Source of the DNA: Gigaspora margarita
Lineage: Eukaryota > Glomeromycota > Glomeromycetes > Diversisporales > Gigasporaceae
NCBI GenBank assembly: GCA_009809945.1
Contig: WTPW01001622.1
Coordinates: 6,563-70,562, forward strand
Direction: 5' to 3'
Length of the DNA: 64,000 nucleotides
Each line of letters opens with the position of its first letter. The first letter of the stretch is position 1. Below are positions 11,846 through 22,379 of the stretch, one piece after another. Both the position numbers and the translations under genes were made by a program. A model generated the notes under the pieces. That model saw nothing but the letters and a program-made list of their open reading frames with translations, was not told the DNA's origin and did no database searches.

Positions 11846-12509
11846 TAGTATCATTATACAAAATAAAAATCTAACTTGTTATAAAAGATATCTTTGTTAT
11901 ACAAATAAACATCTAACTTTTCAAAAATTACCTATTGGTTATACAAATTTAAAAATATAACTAATAAAAAATTATATAGTAAGTCTATACAAAACCGGAT
12001 CTCAGTATTACATATATTTTTCAGAGTTCCATAATATTACTTATACCAATAATTTAATAGCAATTCAAGTAGACTGCAATTACAAAGTTTATACAAATAT
12101 TTCTGATCTAACTATAGTATTTAGATATTTAAAATCTAAAATAACTATTTAGTCTAATTTACATAATTCATTTCATATAAACATATTTAACAAAAAACCT
12201 AATATAGCACTTTACAAATATAAATTCAAGACTATAAAAAATTTACAATAAAAAAAAATTATATAGCTAAGGTTGAATTTACTACTTTAAATATTCATCA
12301 AATACAATCATTAACCAAATAGCCATTGAAAAATTGATGATTTACTAACCTACTTACAAATTAAACTAGACCAATTTGAATTTTTGTTTAATATAATATA
12401 AAATGGTCTATAATAAAAAAATAAAATATTTTAAAAAAAAGTATTGCTAAGCTTAATAGGCTGTGAAATTTACAGCCCTGTATCTGCCAATTAAATTGCA
12501 GAATTAGCA
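11846..12509. other. AT-rich interval without recognised gene
   Basis: About 660 bases with no supported coding frame. Short 'TTATACAAA' motifs repeat at 11870-11990. It is probably an old, decayed repeat. Nothing more can be said. Confidence 0.3.
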
Positions 12510-12512
12510 TAA

Positions 12513-13098
12513 GGAGCGTGCCATTTATCACGTAATATTTTTTACTTAATAGCCACCCCCATCCATGTATGGTGTGATCACCCTAATCTCAATTCTGATT
12601 GGTTAATATAACGACTAATATTTATAATATATTATATAAATATATATAATATTAAATAACTCTTGATCTGCTGGTCCGTTTTGGATAATTTTACCACCAA
12701 AATGTTCGTCTCAATGAGACGATTCTAACAAGCCCAAAATCATTAAAATCCAATTACAGGGTCACAGGATCACTAAGGTTTTGTATTATTATATATATAA
12801 ATTTTAATATATATATGTATAAAAATTCAAAACCTTAACAATCTTGTGACCCTGTGATTGATTTTAATGATTTTGGGCTTGTTGGAATCATCTCATTGAG
12901 ACGAACATTTTGGTAGTAAAATTATCTAAAACGGACTAGTAGAAAAGAAGTTACTTAATATTAAATAATATATATATTATATATATATTATATACCGTAT
13001 ATAATGTAATATATATATTATATATATTATATATAGACGTGATCACCACCCTGACCCATGTATCCATGGTATAAATCATGTGATAAATGGCACGCCTC
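12513..13098. mobile_element. PIF/Harbinger-type MITE (H1 family) with internal foldback insertion
   Basis: Termini GGAGCGTGCCATTTATCAC and the inverted copy ending 13098 match the other H1 copies. TAA flanks both sides (12510-12512, 13099-13101), the 3-bp duplication expected for PIF/Harbinger. H1 copies elsewhere are about 166 bp. The extra length is a foldback at about 12654-12960 plus TA-rich sequence. Confidence 0.85.
12654..12960. repeat. Foldback nested in the H1 MITE
   Basis: Two arms of about 130 bp pair closely: the left contains 'GATCTGCTGGTCCGTTTTGG' and 'CTCAATGAGACGA', the right their inverted counterparts. The loop is AT-rich (12790-12830). Related arms occur at 52940-53060, 59325-59780 and 59990-60110. 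The arm carries the shared 'TTTTGG...CAGTAGATCAAGAG' module described in the findings. Confidence 0.8.
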
Positions 13099-13318
13099 TA
13101 ATCTGCAAATTTTTTTTGTATAACAAAATCAAAGTTTTTTTATGAAAAAATCAAAAAATTGCTTATAACACAAAATCTAGCTTATGAAACTACTACTTTT
13201 TATATAAAAAAAAATTTCTTGCTAAATTTTACTATCAAATATAGTATTTTGAAAATTTTATATAAAATTAGCATATACTACTAATAAAACTTATTAAATT
13301 ACAACTAATTTTTACAAT

Positions 13319-14064
13319 CATATCAGCGGATCGATGTAACATATTGGCTTGACCAATCATGATTGAGGATTATCAAAAAATTTTACACAAAAATTTATTA
13401 CAAAGCAAATTTTCACAAAAACAGCCTTTTTAACCAGCTTTGTATTTATAATTAAGTACATAGAACATTACGAAATTTATATATTTAATTATAAGCCAAA
13501 AGTATATTAAAAAGGACATTTTTTTGAAAATTGGCTTCTGAATTTACCCTTGATTAGTGATGCCACTGAAATTAATTTTTGAAAAAGGCCTATTTCGTCT
13601 TTATTAGAAAAAATTAAAATTTTTTATAATGAAAAGCAAATAAATTTATATAAATATATTTCTTATAATTTCGTCTATTCAAAAAAAGTATCAAATAATT
13701 TCATTTTTCAAGTAAAATAGGTCAAAAACAATTTCGTCTTCAAATTTTAATTTTAGGTTTTCAAACCCGAAATGCTTTTGTCCTCATATATACCCTTGAT
13801 AGTTACCAACCCATTTCTCAATGCCCAACCCATCCTAAAACACCTGAGTATTTCAACAAACGATAAAAGTACTTCTTTCTATAGCTTAGTATAGCTCTTT
13901 TATTAAGTTTTATTGGTTTTTTAACTTGTCTAGACGTCAAAGAGGCTCTTTTGTTAGTTGTAACAAGTACTTCGTTTGTTAGTTTTTCAACGTTACTTAG
14001 AAGCAAATTTTTGTATAACAGTTCATCGAAAAAATAGACCCAGTTATACTGATCTACTGATATC
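13319..14064. mobile_element. CATATCAGC-terminal TIR element, copy 1 (with an insertion)
   Basis: Ends 'CATATCAGCGGATCGATG' and an inverted 'GATCTACTGATAT'. It is homologous along its length to 51647-52146, which is 500 bp. Copy 1 is longer because of a 246-bp insertion between 13545 and 13800. Both copies contain a 62-codon minus-strand frame (14006-13818 and 52089-51901) whose products differ at about nine positions. It matches no known family by eye, so I do not call it a gene. Confidence 0.75.
13555..13790. mobile_element. 236-bp insertion bounded by a 10-bp direct repeat
   Basis: TACCCTTGAT occurs at 13545-13554 and 13791-13800, while the homologous copy at 51647-52146 has a single TACTCTTGAT at this point. 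The insert has internal inverted 'TATTTCGTC' segments but no terminal inverted repeat and no poly-A. Class unknown. Confidence 0.7.
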
Positions 14065-14431
14065 TTTTTTATAGTAAAGTTTTGAACTATAAAACTCTTT
14101 CTAATGATTCTCTAGACCAAAACTTTTCCAAAATACTAACCTGAAAAAAATTTGTAGTTAATAGATTTTTATATAACAAAAAACTTTATTAGAAGTAACT
14201 TGGATATTGAGTTTTAGATCGTATATGAGAAGAACTAAAATAGAGATAAAAAAAAACTCTCATTGTGTATTTGGCTCTTTAGATAGAAGACTTTGTTACT
14301 ATAAAAACAAAGTAGGGCAATACTTCTAAAGTTATTTGTTAAAAGTTGTAAAAGTTTAAATGAAAATATATTTTTGGTTAAATATATTATTTTACAAAGC
14401 ATAAAACTTACACTCTTTACAAGTTTTGGTA

Positions 14432-14609
14432 AGACCCCGAAATATACATAAATAGGTCAAATATTATTTTGCTTATTTTTGAAGATTTTGATGCAGATAT
14501 TTTTTATTTTTAGTAATTTTTTGCTTATTTTTGAGGTTTTTTTTGTAGATCTTTTTATTTTTAGTAATTTTATAATTAATCTGACCTATCTATATATATT
14601 TTGGGGTCC
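14432..14609. mobile_element. GGACCCCGAAATATA MITE, copy 1 (178 bp)
   Basis: Left end 'AGACCCCGAAATATACAT', right end the inverted 'ATATATTTTGGGGTCC'. The interior has two tandem units of about 60 bp built on 'TTGCTTATTTTTGA'. TA precedes the left end; the right TA is lost. Other copies: 54505-54681, 59782-59959 and about 60134-60674. TA flanks suggest a Tc1/mariner-type source. Confidence 0.75.
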
Positions 14610-15143
14610 TGTTTTGGTACTCTTGATATTCTCTTTGGGTTTTTTTAAAAATTTTTGCCAAAAAGTAGAAAATTTAGCTTATCTCTTTTAAAAAATCATC
14701 AATATTTATTTCATTTAAATTGAAAATGTGTCTATCTAAATCAAATCATAGTTTTTGACTCTTGTGAAACAAACAATAAATGACATATGAAAAGTATTTT
14801 GGAGGAAAGCTCGAATAAAAATTTCTTTCTAGAATTTTCTTTTAGATCTAGTTTTTTTTATATACATATAATATTCTGGCAGAGCATTTTTCTATGCAGT
14901 ATTATATAATTTTTAACTTTTGAGGATAGAATTAAGTTTTTTTAGTTTTTTTTATTTTTTTTTTTTGTCTTCTTTTCTTTTGAAAATATATATTAGTTCT
15001 GTTATTAGTTAGGCTTTTTCTTTATTTCTCTTATCTTTCATCATTTAATTTTGGTTTATCATATAGGGTTGTTAGTTATTTATTTTAATTTTTACTTTTT
15101 TTAAAATTTTTTGTTGCTTTCTTTTTTTAGTAAATATTCAACC
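14610..15143. other. AT-rich interval, nothing recognised
   Basis: T-rich low-complexity DNA with no coding frame I can support. 14065-14430 upstream is similar in character. Confidence 0.3.
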
Positions 15144-15151
15144 CCATTATG

Positions 15152-15760
15152 TAGAGGTCTTAGCTGAGTCAGGTCGGGTCAGATCAAATGCAGGTCAGGT
15201 CAGACCCAGATCAGAGAAAACCCAGGTTGGGCCAGACCTGAATCAGATTATATACAATGATCACAGGTAGTCACTACATAGTAAAGTCAAAATTTTACTA
15301 TGTAAATCGATAAACTCTGCTTAAATAAACTTGTTTGGAAGAACAAAATCCATATACTTAGAAATTTTTATCCAAATTGGAGAACTTTTTATTATTTGAC
15401 TTTAATTTTTATGTCCATCAAACATATTTTTTAAAAAGATTTGAATTTTTTCGTTAAACGTAAAGATTAAAAATCAAATAATAAAATTTTCTTCTATTTG
15501 GATGAAAATTGTACTATATGTGTATTTTGATCTCCCAAATAATTTTACTTAAGCGAACATTATTGATTTACATAGTAGAATTTAGACTTTACTAGGTAGC
15601 AACTATTATCAACCTGGGTTCAACTTGGGTTAGATTGGGTTGGGTCAGACCTGGGTCGGGTTTAATATAAGGCGGGTCAGACCCGGGTCAGGTTTTGACC
15701 CAAGTGGATCTGACCTGAGTTAGGCCCAAATCCAATCCAACCTGACCCACTAAGACCCTA
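15152..15760. mobile_element. Non-autonomous hAT-type element with GGTCAGACC arms, copy 1
   Basis: Ends TAGAGGTCTTAG and (inverted) TAGGGTCTTAG. The flanking octamers CCATTATG (15144-15151) and CCACTATG (15761-15768) match at 7 of 8. Both arms consist of short overlapping palindromes of the GGGTCAGACC type, resembling subterminal transposase-binding repeats. The centre (15250-15610) is the palindromic core shared with the AATAAGCTAC foldbacks. Copy 2 lies inverted at 26788-27430. Confidence 0.85.
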
Positions 15761-16020
15761 CCACTATGGATGCTAGATAGAAGAGATTTGAAGAAAAATT
15801 ATATATTCTTGGTAGTACTGATGTTGAAATATCCAATCTCTCAGAAGTTGGTATGACAGATTATATACGAGCACTCATTAAAGCAGCTAGGTAATGTTAG
15901 GCTTATATATTAGAATGTAAACATAAATAGTTATAATAGTTCTAGTTAGCTATAAACTATTTTTGTTCTAGCTAAGCTCTAGTGAATCTATCAAAAAATA
16001 AAAAAAAATTTTTAAAATTT

Positions 16021-16201
16021 AGTGCACCTGCACTGCAGTGCACCCCCTTTATGTATCTCAAAATTTTACTAGAGTAACTCCTGTTGTGTTACTAACAAAA
16101 AATGCTCCTCTCACAATTTTACTAATATTCTAAAACTTTGATTTAATTTTAATTCTAATTCTAACTCTAATTATAAAGTGCACTACAGTGCAGAATGCAC
16201 T
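16021..16201. mobile_element. AGTGCACC MITE (181 bp)
   Basis: The ends pair: AGTGCACCTGCACTGCAGTG on the left, the inverted AGTGCATTCTGCACTGTAGTG on the right. The flanks are AAATTT/AAATTA, so the target duplication is not clear. No relative is seen elsewhere in the window. Confidence 0.7.
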
Positions 16202-16229
16202 AAATTATTAAACCCTTTAAAAAATATAC

Positions 16230-16520
16230 TTGTATATGGTACAAAAGTTTTTTGGATTGGCTCAAAATTTTCTGGGTTGTACAAAATTGCTAATTCTGAT
16301 TGGTCAATTTATGTAAATTTATAAGTTAGTTTTAATAATAAATTTTAATCCCAATCTTTAAAAATTTATATCTCACTAAGTTTATAACCAATTTTAATAA
16401 TTTTACTATTATTAGAATTAGAAAAACCTGCTTTACAAACTTTACTTAAGAATTAATATTAGTTTACTTAATATAATTTTTTATAAAATTAAATATAATA
16501 AAATTTACTATTAATTTTAT
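16230..16520. repeat. Partial copy of the TTAA-GGGTAG element family
   Basis: Inverted relative of 30157-30677: shares 'GATTGGTCAATTTATG', 'CTCACTAAGTTTATAACC' and 'AAAACCTGCTTTACAAAC'. Neither terminus is preserved. Confidence 0.6.
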
Positions 16521-16604
16521 ATAATTTTAAAATAATATACTCTATTTTTAATATTATGTATATTGGAAGTTATATTAAACAAAAAATTAAATTGGTTGAC
16601 CTTA

Positions 16605-16740
16605 GGGTTGATAGCTTAGTGGTTAAGCTTCAAGGTTACTATTATCCTATATCTACTTCTTTTAAGATAGTAAGTAACTAGAGTGACCTTAGACAGTGAT
16701 CACTTTATGTAACCTCACTTGTTACTGTGATTTAACTAAA
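16605..16740 (+). repeat. tRNA-like fragment, possible SINE head
   Basis: 'GATAGCTTAGTGGTTAAGCT' at 16619-16638 forms a D-arm-like hairpin and matches an RNA polymerase III A box. It resembles the head of the retroposon at 42222. No good B box or tail follows, so this is a fragment. Confidence 0.45.
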
Positions 16741-17319
16741 TCGAAAAGCATTTTTCAAGAAAACTTAACAAAGAAGATTTATGGTAATTTGCAATTATGA
16801 AAGAGACAACAATTAAAAGTATATGAAGATACTAGTAACTGTTCAATTTGTGTAGTAAATAAATAGTTTATTTATTAAAAAAGTATGAAGACTCAATGTT
16901 GAACTTGGAGTTCACATCGGCTACTTTTATACATTTTTGTTTTTCACAAATGTAACGGGCTAAATCTATTACATGTACAATAAATGCTATCTACTACTAA
17001 TAAAATATATAGTATAAATAGTATAAATGTAATATATGAAATAAATGATATATGTGTTATAAATAAAATATAGAGTATATATGCTATAAATATGACATGT
17101 TTTATAAATGCCATATATGCACTTTGGTGCGCAGTAGATCGCCTAGCCAATCAAATTGTAGATCCTATACTTGATTGTTCATTGGTTCTGATCTTGGCAA
17201 CTAGTAGTCATATAGTGATAATCTTTAGCTCGTTAGAACTGTCTTGATGAGCTGATTCAAATGGTAGTCGTTTCATTTAATTCTGATCAGTGGATCAAGA
17301 GTTATGAGCAATTTTGTGT

Positions 17320-17912
17320 TTTATAGCAATTTCTATAGGTTAACATTACCAATTGAAGGTTGCCAGTTCGAATCTGCCTAAGGCAAAATTGAATTTGAGT
17401 TAGAACATGATTTGAAATAACCAAAATCACCAACTTAGCCATGTGGCTATGAGGATCTTGTAACAGTTTGTCAGTGGTGGCGTTCAGGCTATGACAATAG
17501 AACTAGTTGTTTTCAAGCTATATCGATAGTAACAGAACTTCATGAAAATCAAGCTACTGGTACAACTTCTAACAGATAAGTGGCGAAGCAATGATTGGTC
17601 TAGATGAAAATAGGCAGAACTGAACCACCACGAGAAAACAGGGACCCAGGACGTCTAAATAATAGATGCACCCCATTTGGACTTGGATTTGCTAGTGATA
17701 ACTATGCGAACTAAGAATATACACTCCTGAAAATAGCACAAGAGATGTTTACAATAGTTGGGTTCAGATAATAGTGGTAGTGGTTTAAGGTTATGCCCTG
17801 ACCACAAGTGAAAGCCTCAGTGACTGCGCCCTATTATATAAACATTTGGGTCTGATTGTTGGTGAAGTAGGATTGTTGGGATTAGAAGTAAAGAAATAAA
17901 AAAAAAAAAATT
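17320..17912 (+). mobile_element. tRNA-headed short retroposon (SINE-like), about 590 bp
   Basis: 'GGTTGCCAGTTCGAATCTGCC' at 17358-17378 is a near-consensus B box whose flanks can pair as a T-arm. An A-box-like 'TAGCAATTTCTATAGG' lies about 35 bases upstream. The body is of more even composition than its surroundings, has no long frame, and ends in an A-rich tail (17894-17910). No target duplication was found. The body is long for a SINE, so a composite or snRNA-like retroposon is possible. Confidence 0.6.
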
Positions 17913-18063
17913 TAAATTGGTCAAGTCTTATATGACTATTATTACTTAAAGTGGTCTTAATAGTCTTTGTATTATTCTTAATAGCAATACTGATGAATTG
18001 TTATATAAATATTTTTATTAATTATAAATATTTAAAACAAGCTATTGAATATATGATTATAAG

Positions 18064-18342
18064 CAGTGTTGTCATGGGACAGCTTTAGACAATGATTTGG
18101 ACAATTTTGAACAATTTTGAACAATTCAATAAAATAAAATTACTTAAAATTTTATTAAGATAACCTATTTTAATTTTAAATGGAATGTGTTTAGCACCTA
18201 AAAAATATATAGTTATATATTTTTTAGATAGATTTATTAATTATTAAAGCCTGGACAAGCTTTGGACAATCTTGAACGTTTGGACAATCTTGGACATGAA
18301 CAAGCCAAAAAAGACTGTGGACAGCCAAAACGTACAACACTG
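18064..18342. mobile_element. hAT-type MITE, CAGTGTTGT family, perfect 8-bp duplication
   Basis: CAGTGTTGTCATGG at the left and the inverted CAGTGTTGTACG at the right. ATTATAAG flanks both ends (18056-18063, 18343-18350). Interior 'GGACAATYTTGAAC' repeats are likely subterminal motifs. It is the uninterrupted relative of the element split at 29593-30711. Confidence 0.93.
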
Positions 18343-18479
18343 ATTATAAGCATCCAATCTACCAAAGATACTATTTACTTTAACAAAACCTTTAGTTATT
18401 ATTTTTGAAAATACATGTGATAATTGCAATCAAAAACTAAAGCATTACTATAATACACAATTCAGATCTTTTAATCATA

Positions 18480-19575
18480 GCACTATTCAACCTTTTTATT
18501 ATACCAAAGTATATATGAAACAATTTATGCACAACATCTACATATTATAGCTTTAATATAAAACTATTTATATATCTCATCAACTTACTAAATACTTAAA
18601 CAATATATTAAATTTAGCAAAATAGTATAGCCAAAACCACATAATAATCTGAAATTAAAGCAAGAACAAAATCAACTAGAAATTAATATACAAATATATT
18701 AATTACAAAAACAAACTACTTTTATATAAAATATATTCTGAAAGCCTCCAAATTAAAAGCTTTTAAAATAAAATTATTTACTAACAAATTATCTACTCTT
18801 ATAAATTTATATTATAAACATTTGACAAAACATCCAAATCCTACTTGTTTATACTATTCCAACAACCAAGAAACTGATATTCATTGAATAATATGCAAAA
18901 GCAATACAATCCAAATCAAAACAATAATTCAACTCTATAATCAAGAAACTCAAATTGCCTAGTACTACCAATTCCGAATTCATAGAACAATTCAAAAAGA
19001 TATACCTACAGTTAAAGAACCCACTACCTTTAGGAATGATTACCAACAACACACTATTTCTGACCAAGAATTACAAAGATAGAATAAACTAGGTCCAGTA
19101 TTATACCACAAGATCATTAATGGTATATACAAAAATATATGGAAACAAAGCCAAATTACAATAGCAGGTCTTAAACCTGCTAACCAGTGTTTATTTTTCA
19201 CGGTGTGCGCATGTGCGTGCACATGTGCGGATCCAATCAAATTGCTTTATTTCAAAATTTGATTGGACCGTACAGATGCGGGTACGTGAAAAATAAACAC
19301 TGCTGCTAACTCCAATGCCAACTATTCCAACCTAACAACCCACAACACAATCCCCCTAACAACCCAATACACAATTTTCTACTTTAGCTAAATTTATTTT
19401 ACTTAATACCTCTCCAAAAGAAGTCTGCAACCCTTCTTAGCAAAGCCTAGATCGGAAGTAAACTAGCTAAGACTCTTCCCTCCCCATTCGTTGTAATGTA
19501 TTATAATAGAACATGTCTGTAATATTATTTTCTTACTTCAATAAAGAAACAGAGAACAGACCTCGCTTTAAAAAA
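18480..19575 (+). pseudogene. Decayed LINE 3' end (ORF2 C-terminal part), plus strand
   Basis: Near 18770-18900 the plus strand encodes 'LFTNKLSTLINLYYKHLTKH' followed by a finger-like 'CLYYSNNQETDIH' and a final Cys ('IICKSN'). This aligns in layout with the C-terminal finger of the LINEs at 1-7930 and 9078-11528. Several stops interrupt it. The 3' end has an AATAAAG signal near 19543 and a short A-rich end at 19570-19577. A hAT MITE is inserted at 19185-19302. Confidence 0.65.
19185..19302. mobile_element. 118-bp hAT-type MITE with perfect 8-bp duplication
   Basis: CAGTGTTTATTTTTCACG at the left is matched by its inverted copy at the right. CTGCTAAC occurs at 19177-19184 and 19303-19310. 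The interior has 'GTGCGCATGTGCG' and an 'AATCAAATT' hairpin. It is the smallest clean element in the window. Confidence 0.95.
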
Positions 19576-19976
19576 ATTGAGTAATGCTTTCTACAGAGTG
19601 CCTTCGCAAATGCTTCCCACTCTCGAAACCGAATTTATTTTCAATAAGGTCCAAAAATGTTATAGTAGTGTTTATACAAAGCATCTTTGCAAATGCTTTT
19701 CTACCTTGGAATCGAGTCAATTAAATCCAATGCCTAAAGAAGTTAAGGTAGTATTTTACAAAGAACCTTCGCAAGTGCTTTTCCACCTCGAAATCGATTA
19801 AATTAAATTCAATATTTAACGAAGTTAAAGTAAATATTTATAAAAGAACCTCATTGACGTTTTGGAATAGAGACGAAAATTACTAATGTCCAAAGAAGTT
19901 AGAGCAGTGTTCATGCAAATGGTCTCCGCAAATGTATTCTCGATCTCGAAATTAAATTTATTATCACTAATTCTTA

Positions 19977-20189
19977 CAGCTGTTTTTATAAATTCTGGGG
20001 CACCAAAAATTTGCTCGTTCCCGAAACCTCCTCGGCCTCGTTCTAAGAACATCTAACTTTTCAGAAATTACTTCGTTGTTCTTTGAACTTCGATACAGAG
20101 ACTGTGAAATAATTTCCGAAAATTTATAAAGGTTCCAGGAAACGAGCAAATTTTTAGGTGTCCCAGAATTTACTGCATGAAAACTATTG
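19977..20189. mobile_element. CAGCTGTTTTCATAA TIR element, copy 1
   Basis: Left end CAGCTGTTTTTATAAATTC with TA in front; worn right end before TA at 20190. Internal arms 'GCTCGTTCCCGAAACC' and 'GGAAACGAGC' pair. It is inserted in the LRR pseudogene between two repeats. Confidence 0.75.
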
Positions 20190-20231
20190 TAAAGAGTTAA
20201 AGCCGTCCGAGTTTGTTAAATCCAATGCTTA

Positions 20232-20414
20232 CAGCTGTTTTCATAATCTCGTTCTAAGAATCACCTAACTTTTCGGAAACTAATTCGTTGTTTGAACTTT
20301 GATACAGAGACAGCGACGTAATTTCCGAAAGTTATATATCTCTTAGAACGGGATTGAAGAGGTCTCAGGAAACGAGCAAATTATTAGGTGTCCCAGAATT
20401 TATGAAAACAACCG
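20232..20414. mobile_element. CAGCTGTTTTCATAA TIR element, copy 2 (part of left arm lost)
   Basis: TA precedes CAGCTGTTTTCATAA, but the sequence then jumps to 'TCTCGTTCTAAG', missing the 'GCTCGTTTCC' part. The right arm is complete. Inserted in the LRR pseudogene. Confidence 0.75.
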
Positions 20415-20600
20415 TGAAGTTTCCAATTTGTAGAATCGAGTTGATCTAAATAGTATTTGTAAAAGAGCCTCCGCCCGAACCGATTTTATTACTTTAAGAT
20501 CTAAAGAAATCAGAAGAATTTACACGAAGAATTTCCTCTATTGCTTTCCCACCCTCAGCATCCAGATCATTATGTGAAAAAGTAAATAGAAAAGAGTAGT

Positions 20601-21073
20601 ATTTTTACAAATATGTATTTTCTATAACTATTGACGAAAATCGTCATCTTGGAGATTTGGGTAACTCCATTATAAATAATACCGATAAATCATTATATAA
20701 TTAAAGACATCCCAATAATACTTATAACTCCAGTAGCACTCTAAGAGTAGGAATTCGTTTTCAAGCCAACAAATGATTCCAAATTTCAAATCATCTGAAA
20801 AACAAGATGTAATATGACTTATATTCAAATAATGGGTATTGAATTATTTGAAAGGATTATATTAAAGAGATTAATAGAGCTTGTTCTTCAGCATTTAATG
20901 AGCATATTCTTATAAACCTTTTATCATGTAAAGTTGGTTTGCTCAATAATATTGGTACAATAATAATTCTATACCATTGCCAATTTATGAGAAATATGTT
21001 TCCCAACAAGTTCAGAGGTTATTAAACATTCTACAAAGCATTTATTCGAAACATTATCATTTTATGAGGATTA
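20601..21073. other. Interval without recognised gene
   Basis: Composition is less AT-extreme than the surrounding repeats and there is no inverted repeat, so it may be old host sequence. I found no frame or motif to name. Confidence 0.25.
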
Positions 21074-21297
21074 CAGCTGTTTTCATAAATTCTAGACCCC
21101 TAAAAATTTGATCGTTTCCTGAAACTCTTCGATCTCGTTCCAAGGATTACCTAACTTATCGGAACCACTTCGCTGTCTTGGAATTTCGATACAGAGACAG
21201 CGAGGTAGTTTCCAAAAATTAATGATTCTTAGAACGAGGTCGAAGAGATTTCGGGAAAAGAACAATTTTTAGGTGTCCAGAATTTATGAAACAGCTG
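21074..21297. mobile_element. CAGCTGTTTTCATAA TIR element, copy 3 (224 bp, intact ends)
   Basis: Almost the whole element is an inverted repeat. TA flanks both ends (21072-21073, 21298-21299). The inner hairpin is formed by 'CGATACAGAGACAGCG' and its partner. TA flanks and CAG ends suggest Tc1/mariner-type mobilisation. Confidence 0.85.
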
Positions 21298-21311
21298 TAA
21301 TAACTAATAGC

Positions 21312-21451
21312 ACCGTAAATGGCCGGATACAAGACCTTACTTACATTACGTATATAACTTAGGCGATTCAGATTTTTAAAATAACCACATTTAATAGTGC
21401 ATGGTGGATCTACTATTGAAGGGGTATTTTATCCAGCCATTCACGGTAATA
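21312..21451. mobile_element. Short MITE with ACCGTAAATGGCCGGATA ends (about 140 bp)
   Basis: The left end pairs with the inverted right end (ACCGTGAATGGCTGGATA) at 16 of 18 positions. The target duplication is not clear. The following 21452-22200 holds no recognised gene. Confidence 0.6.
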
Positions 21452-22217
21452 TGGTTTCGGGTATATACCGAGTCCGATAAACAGATGTTGGTTAGTCAAA
21501 TTGATAAACTTCTCCCTTCCATCACATAACGCGCAGGGGCATAATTTCAAAATTTGGCCTAAATTAAGCTTAATCCGGGCCATCATTCTAAATAACGCCC
21601 ATGTGCATTATTACGCGAAAATACGGCCCCTTAGTGATCCAATACATATACGTTATTCTAACCGTTTTCGATCACACGTATTATTATCAAAATGCAGATA
21701 AATACGTACCGTTTCTCATAAGGTTCTACGTAAAATATTTTATACATTAAATATCAGGAATAGATAGTATTTTTGCTTCAAACGGCTTTATAAAAAAAAA
21801 AAAAACGGTAGGAATTTATCACGTTGAATAGATTCTTAAGAAGCCGAAAGTGGTTAATCAATTTACAAAAAATGCTACTCTTTTTAAAAATTTATAAATT
21901 GTAAAACTAATCTACAAGATTAGTTCTTCTTCTTGCTTTTAACAAAACTTGTAGAGTAGCCTTTTAAATTTTGACTATTTTATTAAGAATTTGTAAAATT
22001 ACCCTATACTAAATTCTATAAATTTTATTAGTATCGGAGCTAACCGGCCAAAAACTTTATTTATTGTCGCAGCTGATGCTGGAAATTTTAATTATTTTAA
22101 TATGAAAATTTTAAGGCCTTTTGTTAGGGGGTTTTAGGTTAGTTTAGGGTTAGTTTTAATAATAAAAGAGTATAAGTGGATTTTGGTAGGGCTTATTTTT
22201 TTAAATCAGCTTTTCTG

Positions 22218-22266
22218 ATTTCCAGCTTCAGCCATTTCCAGCTTCAGCCATTTCCAGCTTCAGCCG
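22218..22266. repeat. Three tandem copies of a 16-bp unit
   Basis: TTTCCAGCTTCAGCCA occurs three times in a row, almost exact. A minisatellite with no evident function. Confidence 0.85.
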
Positions 22267-22379
22267 CGACATTTATTTTTAGAACACGCTCGTATTTAGG
22301 TTAAATGATAGTAACTGGGCAAAAACTTTTATTTATTTTTAGAACACGCCGTTAAGATTACTATGAATAAAACGGACGA

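Larger units (their letters stand above)
19577..20600 (-). pseudogene. Decayed leucine-rich-repeat gene (ribonuclease-inhibitor-type LRR)
   Basis: The minus strand carries about six degenerate 28-residue repeats (84-bp period). Readable pieces include 'NDLDAEGGKAIEEILRVNS' (about 20575-20519), 'ENTFAETICMNTALTSLDIS' (about 19950-19891), 'GGKALAKVLCK' near 19760 and 'EAFAKALCRKHY' near 19600. This matches the NLR/RNI consensus 'N-L-xx-EGG-xAL-xx-L-x-N-xx-L-xx-L-x-L'. Such proteins usually mediate protein-protein recognition. Frameshifts and stops occur throughout, and three TIR elements (19977, 20232, and the related 21074 just outside) sit in or beside it. No N-terminal domain is visible. It is host-derived in all likelihood, not an element gene. 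Confidence 0.8.

Noticed and set aside
13818-14006. 62-codon frame conserved between two element copies
   Set aside because: The products differ as much as the surrounding non-coding sequence, so there is no sign of selection on protein.
16619-16640. Functional tRNA gene
   Set aside because: Only a D-arm-like hairpin is present; there is no anticodon arm or acceptor pairing.
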